From the NCBI GenBank assembly GCA_028583685.1, contig JAMXIF010001253.1:98659813-98723812 (forward strand): a DNA stretch of 64,000 bases. The letters run 5' to 3'. The position numbers were made by a program, and so were the translations under genes. The stretch comes from Petaurus breviceps papuanus (taxonomy: Eukaryota; Chordata; Mammalia; Diprotodontia; Petauridae). This document shows, piece by piece, positions 43,441-55,012 of the stretch (position 1 is the first letter of the stretch; each line of letters starts with the position of its first letter). The notes beneath the pieces were generated by a model. It searched no databases. It was given only the letters and a program-made list of their open reading frames with translations, and had not been told where the DNA came from.

Positions 43441-44204
43441 CCAAATAAAAGAGACATAAAAAGGTAAACAGGGAAAATATACACATACACCCCCTCCCCC
43501 CCAAGACTCGTTATTCAATAAGAGCAACCTGTTTACATCCCTTTATGGGAAGCTGATGCCTGTCAATACTGAGAATTGTATAATCATGATAGATAGATAG
43601 AGGATATGTGTAAAAACTTGCCAAAGTGATGATTGAAAAAGAAACCCATTAATGGGAGCAAAGGAATTGTAATAGGAGCAGAGGAAAGGAGGAGGCAGAC
43701 TGGGGTAAATCATGCCACACAAAGAGGCATAAAAACATATTATGGTAGAAGGAAAGAAGAGAGGGAGATGAACATTTTATGAGCTTGACTCTCATTGGTT
43801 TTGGTTCAAGGAGGGAATAATATAATCAGTTAAGTATAGGATTCAAAAATGAAAAGACACAAAAACCTATTATAATAGAGGGAAAGAAGAGAGGGAGTGG
43901 AACACTGTGAGATTTACTCTCATCAGTTTTGATTCAAGGAGGGAATAATATACCTTGTTAAGTATAAAAATCTATCATGCCCTACAGGCACTAGGCAGGA
44001 AGGTGGAAAGAAAAGGGGAGGTTGTTAGAAGGGAGGGAATAAGTAGTAAGGGGGAAGAGTAGGAAAAGGGAGGGTATTGATAGGGAGGGAATACTGAGGG
44101 AGGCAGTGCTCAAAAGGAAAACTCTTAAGGAGGTGAAGGGAGAAGAGAGAAATAAAAGCACAAATGGGGGAGGGAATAGGATGGAGGGAAAGACACAGAT
44201 AGTA

Positions 44205-47200
44205 ATCATAACTGTAAGTGTGAATGGGATGAGCTCCCCCATAAAACAGAGGCAGATAGCAGAATAGATTAAAAGCCATAATCTTACAATATGCTGTCTA
44301 CAAGAAACACATTTGAAACAGGGGGATACACATAGGGTAAAGATAAAAGGCTGGAATAGAACATATTATGCTTCCGCTAAAGTAAAAAAATCAGGGGTAG
44401 CAATCCTTATCTCAGATAAAGCAAAAGCAAAAATGGATCTAATTAAAAGTGATAGGGAAGGAAATGATATCCTGCTAAAAGGCACCATAGAGAATGAAGC
44501 AATATCATTACTTAACATTTATTCCCCAAGTGGTATAGCATCCAGATTCCTAGAGGGGAAGGTAAGGGAATTAGAGGAAGAAATAGATAGCAAAACTATA
44601 CTAGTGGGGGACCTCAATCTCCCCCTCTCTGAACTTGATAAATCTAACCTCAGAATAAACAGAAAGAATTCAAGGAGGTGTAATGCAATGCCAAGCAAAG
44701 GCAACTTCCCAAGGTTCAAAATACCAGCATAGGTGCTCTCCATTTTATTCAGTGACATTAAAAACAGAGAGAATCCACATATAGCATAATTCAAAATACA
44801 GCATTTACCAAGTGTGATTTAATCAAGTACTACCCCACCCCTGGACATTACATTCATTTAATCAGTCACAAAGTCCCTCTTCTAAATACTACTCCACCCC
44901 TAGGCTGTACATTCATTTAATCTATCACAAAGCCCCTCTTCTCAAATGGAGATTAGTTTCCAATCATAAGTAAAGTACATTCATTTGTTTAATCACAGAG
45001 CACAAAAAGGTCAAAAGTTCCCCACCCTTGGATCACAATTGAATCTACTCCAGAATTACAACAAGCTTAAGCACAGCATTTAATACCCAAATGGAGGTCT
45101 TTTCTTCATCTTGACATGAGGCAAGTTCTCAGCAATCTTAGTTCCTGGGGAGACAAGGCTTAGCAAGGCCACAAGATACATTGTCAGGGTCTTCATTAAT
45201 TCATTCTCTGTCTGCAGAACAGTCCTAGGACCCCTGAAAACATTAGCAAAACCCCCTTCCAGGATTTCTGTAAACATACAACATGAAAATCCTTCTTCAG
45301 GGCTTCTGAACCAACAGCACTGTCCTTCACCAGTGGACAGAATTCACTCTCTGTCTGCAGAACAGTCTCTGGAGCTTTGAACCAACAGCAAGGTTCCAAG
45401 GCCTCTGCAACAACAGCACTGTCCTTCACCAGTGGACAGAACTGGCAAAACAACATCAAAACAGACAAAGTACCAGCATGACAGCCATGTCTCCTCAGTC
45501 CTTGGCAGCTCTGGGTGGCAGCTCTCAAAAGTCTTGGGCAATTCAAACTGGCCCTCAGCAATCCTCTCAGTCTCTCTCTACCTCCAAAGGTGCTGCTTCC
45601 AAAAAGTTCTTCTGCCTCTCTCTTTTCTTGTGTCTCTCTAAATTTACATCACCAGCTCCTCCCAGTTCATCCCTCTCTTTTCACGTCAACAAGTCCATCC
45701 CACAAGTGGGATTCACAAGCTCTGGGTTTTAACACAATCAATTTGAAAACCAAGCCAATACAGGGGGATCTTTATATTCCATTACTATTACAGGAGGTGA
45801 ATAGACTGGTAGAGAAGGTAGACATGATAGACCTCTGGAGAAAATTGAATGGGGATAAGAAGGAATATACCTTCTTCTCAGTGGTCCTTGGCACATACAC
45901 AAAAATTAATATACTTTGGGTAGGATTTATTCCAGGAATGCAAGGATGTTTCAATATTAGGAAAACTATTAGTATGATCGATCATATCAACAACAAAACT
46001 AGTAGAAACCATGATTATCTAAATAGATGCAGAAAAAGCCTTTGGCAAAATATAACACCCATTCCTATTAAAAACACTAGAAAGTATAGGAATAAATGGA
46101 GTCTTCCTTAAAATAATAGGTAGCATATATCTAAAACCATCAGCAAGTATTATATGTAAGGGGGATAAGCTAGAAGTATTTCCAATAAGGTCGGGGGTGA
46201 AACAAGGATGTCCACTATCACCCCTTTTATTTAATTTGATACTAGAAATGTTAGCTGTAACAATAAGAGAAGAAAAAGAAATCAAAGGAATTAGATTAGG
46301 CAAAGAAGAGACTAAGCTATCACTCTTTGCAGATGATATAAGGTTGTACTTAGAGAATCCTAGAGAATAAAGTAAAAAACTACTTGAGATAATAAATAAA
46401 TTTAGCATAGTTACAGGATATAAAATAAACCCACATAAATCCCTGGCATTCCTATACATTTCTAACGACATCCAACAGCAAGAAATAGAAAGAGAAATTC
46501 CATTTAAAGTTACTGTAGACACTATAAAATATTTGGGAATCTACCTGACAAATCAAACCCAGGAACTATATGAACACAATTATGAAATGCTTTTCATACA
46601 AATAAAGTCAGATCTAAATAATTGGAAAAACATCAGTTGTTCGTGGCTAGGTTGAGCTAGTATAATAAAAATGAAAATTTTACCTAAATTAGTTTACCTA
46701 TTTAGTGCCATACCAATAAATCTATCAGAAAATTATTTTATAGAGTTAGAAAAAATAGTAAAAGAAATTCATCTAGAGGAACAAAAGGTCCAGAATATCA
46801 AGGGAATTAATGAAAAGAAATGCTAGGGAAGGTGGCCTACCCATACCAGATTTTAAATGTATTATAAAGCAGCAGTCATCAAAACTACTTGGTACTGGCT
46901 GAGGAATAGAGTGGTGGATCAGTGGAATTGATTAGGTACACAAGATATGGCAGTCAATGACAATAGTAATCTACTGTTTGACAAACCCAAAGACCCTAGT
47001 TTCTGGGATAAGAATTCACTATTTGACAAAAACTGCTGGGAAAACTGGAAAATAATATGGCAAATATTATTAAAAAATAATATGGAAAATAATAAAATGC
47101 ACCCATATGGGCATAGACCAATATCTTACAATGTATACCAAAATAAAATCTAAATGGGTGCATGATCTAGATATGAAGGTTGAGACTGTAAGCAAACTGG

Positions 47201-48080
47201 GACAGCAAGGAATAGTTTACCTGTCAGATTTATGGAGAAGGCAAGAATTTATAACCAAAGAAGAGATAGAGAGCATTACAAAATGCAAAATGTATAATTT
47301 TGATAACATTAAATTGAAAAGTTTTCACACAAATAAAGTTAATATAACCAGGATTAGTAGGGAAGTGGAAAATTGGGAAAGAATTTTTATAACCAGTATC
47401 TCTGATAAAGGCCTCATTTCTAAAATATATGGAGAATTGAGTCAAATTTATAAGAATACAAGCCATTCCCCAATTGATAAATGGTTAAAAGATATGGACA
47501 GACAGTTCTCAGAGGAAGAAATTAAAGATATCTATAAACATATGAAAAATGCTCTAAATCACTACTGATTAGGAAAATGCAAATCAAAACAATCCTGAGG
47601 TACCATACCTCACTGGTCAGATGACAAAACAGGAAAATGATAAATGCTGGAGAGGATGTGAAAAAATCGGAACACTAATGCATTGTTAGTGGAGTTGTGA
47701 ATTGATCCAACCATTCTGTAGGGCAATTTGGAACCAGGCTATAAAAAAGTACATACCCTTTGACACAGCAATACCACTTCTAGGGCTGCATCCTAAAGAA
47801 ATCATACAAGTGGGAGGAAGACCTGTTTGTACAAAAATATTTATAGCAGCTCTTTTTGTGGTGGTAAAGAATTGGAAATCAAGGGGATACCCATCAACTG
47901 GGGAATGGCTAAACGAGTTGTGGTATATGAATGTAATGGAATACTATTGTGCTATAAGAAATGAGGAGCAGACAGACTTCATGATAACCTGGAGAGATTC
48001 ATATAAACTGATGCTGAGTGAGAAGAGCAGAACCAGAAGAACTTTGTACATGTTTACAGACACATCATATGTGTTATGAC
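44205..48080 (+). pseudogene. L1 ORF2 remnant (endonuclease and reverse transcriptase)
   Basis: ORF2p nicks DNA and copies L1 RNA. The endonuclease is seen at 44205-44678, with KSGVAILISDKAKAKMDLIK, LLNIYSPSG and the catalytic VGDLNLPLSELDKSN (family GDFN). It continues after the LTR with VDMIDLWRKLNGDKKEYTFF. Sequence then jumps at about 45910 from GTYTKIN to GFIPGMQGCFNIRKTISMID, so the end of the endonuclease, the linker and the reverse transcriptase start are gone. [18 protein letters not shown] (46200) and the catalytic LFADDI (46325) remain. The C-terminus ends with FIAALFVVVKNWKSRGYPST and MEYYCAIRNEEQTDF. In-frame stops occur. Confidence 0.9.
44679..45792 (-). mobile_element. Solo LTR inserted antisense in L1 ORF2
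   Basis: On the reverse strand it starts TGTAATAGTAATGG and ends GCATTGCATTACA. It is flanked by perfect 5-bp duplications, GGAGG (44674-44678 and 45793-45797). An AATAAA signal (reverse strand, near 44750) lies close to its end. At 1114 bases it is the longest of the four related LTRs; internal duplications add length (a block with CTTCACCAGTGGACAGAA occurs near 45325 and 45425). It is younger than the L1 it interrupts. Confidence 0.88.
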
Positions 48081-48654
48081 TAACTGATAGACTGGGCTCC
48101 TCTTAGCAATGCAACTCCAAAAGACTCATCATGGACAGGATATCCACATCCAGAGAAAAGAACTATGGAGTTTGAATGCAGATTGAAGCAAACTACTCGC
48201 TCTCTCTTTTGAGGTTAGTTTGTTTCCTTCCTTCTTTCTCATTGTTCACGTCATTGGTTATAATTCTTTACAACCTGACTAATGCTTAATGCAAAGGTAT
48301 TCGTAGAGCCTATATTGGATTTCATGCCACCAGGGGATGGGGAAGTGACAAGGGAGAGTAGAGGGAGGGGGAGAAAATTTGGAACTCAAGTGGTTGTGAA
48401 ACTGAATGTTGTAAACTAAAAGTCCATAAACAAATTTAATAAAATAAAATTGAAGGAAAAAAAGGATAGATATTAAGTGTGGAAGATTGGGGTCTTTGGT
48501 GCTCAATGATTTGTTATGGGATTCTTTTTCTTGTATTGGCATTGTGGTGTATAAAGGAGTAGAACTGTGACCTGGTTGCTAGTCCATCTACTAGTCTGTT
48601 TCTCCATCCCAACCCATTCCTCCACACCTGTTGCCATGTAGTATATACCAGTGA

Positions 48655-48872
48655 ATGATGAACAGTGAATGGAGCTCTGTACTTGGAGTGAGGAAGGTTT
48701 GTATTCAAATCCAATCTCTGCCACTTAACTATGTTAGTAGTACGTGTGTGTGTAACCCTGGACAAGGCACCTATCCTCTTTGAGACTCAGTTTCCTTAGC
48801 TGTAAAATGATGGGTTTGGACTAGTTACTTACTTCTAAGGTCCCTCCTTTAAATCTATGATCCTATGAATAT
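48655..48872 (+). mobile_element. MIR-like SINE
   Basis: GAGCTCTGTACTTGGAGTGA, TGTAACCCTGGACAAGGCAC, CTCAGTTTCCTTAGCTGTAA, with a 3' end AAATCTATGATCCTATGA. Confidence 0.85.
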
Positions 48873-48924
48873 CATATTTTGTATAAGATAATTTGTCTTA
48901 AGTGTTGAGCATCCAAGCCCCTTT

Positions 48925-49196
48925 GGGAACATAGGATCATTGATGTAAAGATAGAAAGGCCCTTAGAGGCCATCAGATTTTTTGGGTTTTTGTTTCAGAC
49001 AGATATTGCTTAGATTGATGGATGGATAGGGACCTGTGTGGGAGAAGACACACCGTGGTCCCCTTAAGAAAGTTTGAGTGAATTGTCTGTGACCCTGACC
49101 TCAAGTGATTTGCCTGTGGTTTTTCCCAGTTAGTATGTTTCAGAGGAAGATCTGAATGCAGGTCTTCCTGGCTCCAAGACCAGCTCTTTATCTCCA
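48925..49196 (-). mobile_element. MIR-like SINE
   Basis: ACATAGGATCATTGATGTAA, then CAGGTCTTCCTGGCTCCAAG and GACCAGCTCTTTATC on the reverse strand. The middle is expanded or degraded. Confidence 0.65.
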
Positions 49197-49245
49197 TTTG
49201 CTGAATATAGATAGTGCTTGATAAATGTTTATTGAATCAATGTTG
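49197..49245 (+). mobile_element. L2 3' end fragment
   Basis: GTGCTTGATAAATGTTTATT, the last bases of an L2. Confidence 0.55.
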
Positions 49246-50565
49246 AATTAGTTTTACTCTAGAACAGACATCTCCTTTATTCTAATGAGGGCTCTCTTTA
49301 TTACTCTCTTGCATTAGTCTCCCCAATTCCAACTCTAGTTCATCACAGGAAGAAGAAGGGAGGGACAGCTTTGTCATCTTTCTCTCATCCCACAATGCTC
49401 CTTTAGAAATCTACTACTCATAATGATGAAGTGGTATCTCTATTTACCTACCAGCCAAAATGTATTGGAACCATCAAAGACCTTTTCTTGTTTTCAATTC
49501 TCTTAGTCTTTGAGGTTATTTATTTGCAGAAGGAGACTCATCTGAAAATTGGTAGATGGAATAAGTGCAGGAAAAGTCAGGGTGTAGGTGTTAAAAAGCA
49601 GTGAGATGAATTCTAAGACTTTTTAGTTCAAAATAATGAATTTTTAAAATTACCTTAAAATTCTGAGTTAAAATTAAATTAAGAAAATATAGTCTAAAAA
49701 GTAATCATCATCATCTTCTTCCTTCTTCTTTACTTTTCAATTAAGCAGAAGTGTTTATGGATTGATTTTATTTTATTTTTATGGCCCAAGTCCAGTGGCT
49801 GGCCTAGTGTTATACTGGTTGACCTTGGGCTGCAGACATTAAGATATTGGTTTGACTTTGGACCTCAGATATCAAAGCTTTAAAGACCACTTGGCCTCAG
49901 ATTCTTTGGTATCAGCACTGCTGTTTACATTATACAAAAACTAAGTTATCAATTAAAACTTCTGAAAGAGTTCTAAAAGAGGAGAATGAAAAGTCCTACC
50001 ACTCAGCAAACCATTCATGCAACTCTCTAGTACTGATTAGTTAAAGATAATTAGTAGCAAGTTGTTTATTAGTATCTGAAATAGGGTTAGGAGAGAAAAA
50101 GACTTTCAATTACAATCCATAAAGGGTGTTTGGAAAGGAGAATATATTCCAAAATGGCAAAATGTGAAATCCCACCATATAACAGAAGACCCCAAAGTGC
50201 TACAGAATCCAGGGAAATCAGTGCTTGCTGTATCCTACCTGGACTTTTGCCAATCCACGTAGATTGTGCTCTATGGGGCAAGAGGGCTACAAAAATTTGC
50301 AAAAATGAATCTAATAGTTTTTTTTGGCTTAATGATTTTCCAGCTCAATAGAAGTATTTTGAAGTTAACTTTGTTAGCTTTGCAGTTCTCAGACAAATTT
50401 CTCTTGCACATCAACAGTCCTATCTGTCGATCTGCAGATGGTTCCATCCATTTGTGAAAAGGCCAGTTTTGAAAACCGGCTTTAATAATTTCACCATCTT
50501 TATCCTAATATCTTCTGCTTGACTTTAGGTTGTCTTTAAATTGTTCTCATCATTTCATATGTTAT
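49246..50565. other. No feature recognised
   Basis: AT-rich unique-looking sequence, without coding or repeat signals that I can name. Confidence 0.55.
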
Positions 50566-50569
50566 AATA

Positions 50570-50729
50570 GGATTTAGAGAACATTTGTTTGGATGCCTTA
50601 ATCTTACAGACAAGGTTAAGTTATTTGGCCAGCATCAAGTGGTTTATTAAGTAACAGAATCAAGACTTAAGTCCAGGTCTTCTGACTCCAAATCTAGTAT
50701 CCTTTTCATCATACCACTTTGCTTCCTTA
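50570..50729 (-). mobile_element. MIR-like SINE, cut by a younger SINE
   Basis: AGTCCAGGTCTTCTGACTCC and CATCATACCACTTTGCTTCC are the reverse-strand head end. Confidence 0.75.
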
Positions 50730-50960
50730 GGCAGATGGCTCAATGGATAGAGCACTGGGCTTGGAGTTGGCTTCCTGAGCTCAAATTCGACCTCAGACAT
50801 TTACTTTATTTTTATTTAGTGTGACCCTGAGCAAGTCACTTAACCTCTGTTTACCTTAATCCATTGGAGAAGGAAATGACAAACCACTCCCCTATCTTTG
50901 CTGAGAAAAGCCCATGGATCATAAGAATCAGATACAACTGAATCAACTGAACAACAAATG
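50730..50960 (+). mobile_element. CORE-SINE with RTE-type tail, inserted in MIR
   Basis: Head GGCAGATGGCTCAATGG, CORE GTGTGACCCTGAGCAAGTCA, tail TTGGAGAAGGAAATGACAAA. Duplications TTGCTTCCTTA are perfect (50719-50729 and 50961-50971). Confidence 0.93.
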
Positions 50961-51214
50961 TTGCTTCCTTAAATTTTGTGTTCCTAACTTCCCTGCTTTG
51001 AATGGGAAAATAGGGAAAGATGGGTGCAGAATGTTGAATATTAGATGTGATGGGGTTTTTTCTTGCTTGTTTTTGTTATAAGGATGTTATTTTGTTTGAT
51101 GGAAAGGGGTTATATTGGGAAAGGACTTTCGTGTCTAAAAAAATTAGACATCAGTAAAAAAAAAACCCCAACAAAACAACAACCCCAAATCTGAGGTCCT
51201 CTTGAAAAGGTACA

Positions 51215-51300
51215 TTTCTGAAGATAAAGGCTCTCTATTTCCTGTGGAACCCCTCTAATGTTCTACATATAGTACCTATTTAATAATGAATGAATGAATG
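51215..51300 (+). mobile_element. L2 3' end
   Basis: TATAGTACCTATTTAATAATGAATGAATGAATG, summarised: a TTTAATAA block and three GAATGAAT-type terminal units. Confidence 0.65.
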
Positions 51301-52540
51301 AGGATAGTTGCTTCTGTCTATTACAGGACAGAGTAGTTGAACTTAAGGGAAATAGGCAAATAGAAACCCTGACTCTGCTTAATTGAGTGGCAGGTGCTGT
51401 CTATGTTTCTTTTGGAAACAGTGCCATCAAACTGAAAACACAACCTTATGCTACAGTGAATGGGAATTGTGTGTAATGCTCACTTAAACACCGGAGGAAA
51501 TGATCACTTCCACTTGCTTATGACTCTAGGTGGGATTTTTAGCTTCTGGGCCTCTGGAGCATGTAACAGGTGAATGAACAAGAAACTTCCCCAGGAGCAC
51601 CTTTCTCCTTTTTTCTGTTAAAATTTTCTTACTGCTTGCCACAGCTTGTGGGGCCCCACCTGAAATCTGTAGCCCTCATTGCCTTTTGCCCGTCTCCTTG
51701 GAGGTCGATGAGAAGCTGTAATTATATTGGACATTGTCTTATTTCTCATTTTCTTGCCTCCCTCCCTTCTCACTCAGACACAGAGCTTAGAGACAGAGAT
51801 GGGAGATGTTCATTTCTCTGTGCCTTTGTCTGACATGCATTCTCAGTTTTGGGGAGATTCTGCCTTACACAACTCTTGAGATTTCTTTTTAGAGACCAAG
51901 TGAAAGTGATTACAGGGCTTTGCTCTGATGGGTTCTTTTGTTCGCTTTGTTTCCAGATATTGATGTGTTCTCTCCTTTCCTCCTTGAGGAAGAAAGAACA
52001 GGAGTTAGATGGCAAAAAGGAGGTCACTTACTTTTCTGACTATTGATTTCTGTGGTGCTGTTCAAGGGTTCATTAGTTTTTCCTAACTACAACTCTGTGG
52101 TTAGCAGCAGTTAGGTTGGGTTGGGACATCAGCCACAGCAGGAGACGGGGCTGTAATAGCTTAGGGGTAGGCTGGAGAAGGTGACTTTCTCTTCTTGAAA
52201 GCACTTTCTTTTTGCTTCAACTTTTAAACCCTTGGACAAAGATAAAATGTACTTCTAAAATGGGCGCTGAATGTCTTTTTGTGTGTGTGGCAGTGGTACC
52301 ATGTTAATGTTTGGCTCCCTCTCATTTGAAAAAGCAGCTGGTCCACAAGAGATGCCGAGTCTGTTTTTAGCCTGACTGTAGGGAGTCAGGGAAACAGGGC
52401 TTTCTGTGTGTGCAAACACTGGAACACATGGTTTCTGAGAGGAGATGCTGGGATTGTATAGTGGATGGCATCATCCTAAGGCATGGTGTTTTGCTATTTA
52501 CTTTTGACCTCTATGACTTTTTTGAGACCCTATAGACTTA
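51301..52540. other. Non-repetitive stretch
   Basis: About 1.2 kb with no classifiable repeat. The composition is close to 45% GC, higher than its neighbours. Frames on both strands (51570-52046) show no protein motif. A regulatory role is possible but nothing in the sequence proves it. Confidence 0.5.
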
Positions 52541-52544
52541 ACAA

Positions 52545-52850
52545 TTATAATAACATAGTAATAATAATAGTAAGAGTGATCATATTAATGAGTCATAATT
52601 ATATAACATTTTAAGCCTAATAAAGTAATTTCCTTGTAACAACCCTGTAAGACAGGTTGCCTAGGTTTTATCAATCCCGTTTTAGAAATGAAGCTAATTA
52701 AGGCATAGGAAAGGAAAGTCATACACTTAATACTGTGTCAAACCTGGGATTCCAATTCAAGATCCTGACTACCAATTGAGTACTTAATAAATGCTTATTC
52801 ATTGATTCAAACTTTGAAAGATTCCATACATATGTTATCTTGTTTGATCC
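52545..52850 (-). mobile_element. MIR-like SINE(s) and L2 end
   Basis: 52545-52775 is a reverse-strand MIR-like copy (GTAACAACCCTGTAAGACAG, TTTTAGAAATGAAGC). GAGTACTTAATAAATGC (52777) is an L2 terminus. 52813-52850 starts another MIR-like copy, cut by the LTR. Confidence 0.65.
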
Positions 52851-53509
52851 TGTAATGTTAATGGGATTTAAGATCTTCCCCACACATTAATAGGCCCCAC
52901 TTGGGAGTTCATTAAGGGAAGCTTGGTTAGGGGAGGCTTAAGGCTTTCACACCTTTTGCTAACTTCTGCTTAGGCACTGAGTCATGAGGGTTGTGATGCC
53001 TTCTGGCTCTGAGAAGTGTATATATACTGGGAGTTGGTATTTTGCTTTGGGGCTCACTTATGAGAAGGATCTCGTGATTCTCTGGTCAAGATTCAGAGTG
53101 ACTGTTCAGAGCTCTCCAACTGCTCAGATGTAAAGACTTTTTTGATCCAGGGATGTATGTAAAATGTATAGCAATATTGCTTTGATTCAGGCAGTCAGAG
53201 CCCTGTCTGTAGATCTTTATTTCTCTGCTTTAGGGAAGTGTATGAGCTGTGCCTGTCTCAATAGACCCCATCCAGACCTAGGGGTAGTTTCCCCTGCCCC
53301 CTTCCCCGCCACTGGCCCCTGAAAGAAAGGCTATTCGGGAATGCTCTAGGAGTTGATGCTCCCATTATCAGCAGTCCCTTTTGAGAAGAATAGACTAGAA
53401 TAAAGTAAGTTTATTAACCCCTCCGAAGCTGTCTTCCTGTCCTTCCTGTATGACCAGATTAAGAGCGAACCTGTGCTAGCAGCCCTTCTGTTTAGTTACC
53501 TGTCTTACA
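52851..53509 (+). mobile_element. Solo LTR of the same family
   Basis: Begins TGTAATGTTAATGGGATTTA, then AGATCTTCCCCACAC, and ends CTGTCTTACA. A TATATATA box lies near 53019 and AATAAA near 53400. No internal region and no matching target duplication are seen at the ends I chose. A fossil. Confidence 0.75.
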
Positions 53510-53744
53510 CTTCTATGTGAGAAGACTGAATGGGCCCTTATAAATGTTTACTGAAATTGTCTCTAGGTAGAAAATATAAAGGGGAGTTTATTCAGGAGGG
53601 AAAAAACCCTTGATAATCAATTTTATCAGTTTTATGTCTACACATAGAAAAGCAACCCAAACCATCAAAACCACCCCAAAATAAACACTTCGAGCAACCT
53701 CATTATAGGTACTTGAATCTCTCTCCCAAATCCAAAAAGTTATT

Positions 53745-53880
53745 ACTAGATGTGAAGTCAATGAAACTAGGTTTGAATTCTCATTTGGTTATATACTACC
53801 TGTGGGGTTCTTGGAAATCTCATGTTACCCTCAGTTTCCTTATCTTTGAAATGAGGGTGATCAGGAGTTCTTAAGTTGAG
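53745..53880 (+). mobile_element. MIR-like SINE
   Basis: GGTTTGAATTCTCATTTGG, CTCAGTTTCCTTATCTTTGA, AAATGAGGGTGATCAGG. Confidence 0.65.
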
Positions 53881-54184
53881 GCCTCGGAACTCATTTTAAA
53901 ATATTTTTATATTTAAAATAGTTATGACAAATATTTATATTCAAATATGATTGATTTCACTTGCAATCCTGTGTATTTTATTCTTCTAGGTCATTATTTT
54001 TTAAGAGACTCATAGGCTTCCTTCCTTCCAAAGAGGACTATGATACAAAATAGTTTAAGAACACCTGGACTTGGCAACAAAATGCGTGGCTATCAGTGCC
54101 TCAACAATTACAAAGAATATAGAGAAGCATAGAAAGATTAATGTGAACTGATGTAGAGAGGTCTGTCAATTTCACTTTTGCAGT

Positions 54185-54872
54185 ACCTCTTGAATGTGCC
54201 TCCTTCTCTCTTCTAACATGGGCCCCACTCTGGTGATGACTCTCATTACCTCATGTCTGGATTAGTACAATAGCCTGCTGGTGGATCTGCCTGCTTCAAG
54301 TCTCTCTCCACTCCAATCCATCCTCCATTTAGCACTGGAGTGATTTACCTTAAATTCATGTCTAATCATATTACCTCATCCCCCCAATCAAAAAATTCCA
54401 TCGGCTACCTATTGCTTGCAGGGGGCAAATATAAAATGCTCTGTTTGGCCTTCAAAGCTCTTTGGAACCTAGCCCCCTCTTACCTTTCCAGTCTTCTTAC
54501 ACCTTCCTCCCAGTCTCCTGGCTATTCCACGAACAATGTACCCATCTCTTGGCTACAGGTATTTTCTCTAGCTGTCCTCCATTCATGAAACACTTTCCTT
54601 CCCCTGGTTTCCTTTAAGTCCCAAAGAAAATCCCACCTTTTATAGGAAGCCTTCTATTATCCCTCTTAATTCTAGTGCCTTCCTTCCCTTAATTATTTCC
54701 TATTTATCCTCTATATAGCTTTCTTTGTATATATTTGTTTCCATGTTCCCTCCCCTCCCCTCCCCTCCCCCCATGATTATAAGCTCCTTGAGGGTAGGGA
54801 CTGTTTTTTGTCTTTTTTTGTATCCCCAGCTCTTAGCACGGAGTTGGCACTTAATAAATATTGATTGATTTG
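54185..54872 (+). mobile_element. L2 LINE, 3' end, well preserved
   Basis: The longest L2 here. In order: TAGTACAATAGCCTGCTGGT, CTCCACTCCAATCCATCCTC, AAAATGCTCTGTTTGGCCTT, TAGCCCCCTCTTACCTTTCC, AAGCTCCTTGAGGGTAGGGA, TATCCCCAGCTCTTAGCACG and CACTTAATAAATATTGATTG. It covers the ORF2 C-terminal part and the 3' UTR. Confidence 0.93.
54748..54772 (-). repeat. C-rich tract, G-quadruplex motif on the minus strand
   Basis: Repeated TCCCC units give the minus strand at least four runs of four Gs separated by single As. The tract lies inside the L2 3' UTR. Confidence 0.85.
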
Positions 54873-55012
54873 GCTAACATGCAGGTACACCCTGCAGATA
54901 ATTGAGACATCTACTCTCCCCTTGCCTACAAGAACACTTGATTTCACATCACTTGTCCCAATGATAGCTATCAATACCAATTATAGGTTCACATTATCAG
55001 AGATTTAGAGCT

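Larger units (their letters stand above)
41509..48458 (+). mobile_element. L1 retrotransposon, both ends present, disrupted
   Basis: Begins AGGAAGATGGCGGAGTAAAA, a typical L1 5' start, and ends in an A-rich tail. Similar direct repeats AAAAAGGATAGTA (41496-41508) and AAAAAGGATAGATA (about 48460-48473) flank it as target duplications. Order: 5' UTR with a second start-like block at 41842 (GAGAGCCAAGATGGTGGAAT), ORF1 (about 42390-43440), inter-ORF spacer, ORF2 (44205-48080), 3' UTR. About 5.8 kb remains after removing the inserted LTR. ORF2 has an internal deletion, an LTR insertion and stops, so it is dead. Confidence 0.9.

Noticed and set aside
45515-46111. 198-codon open frame
   Set aside because: It spans the LTR edge and L1 ORF2 remnant. 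It is an artefact of the insertion, not a gene.
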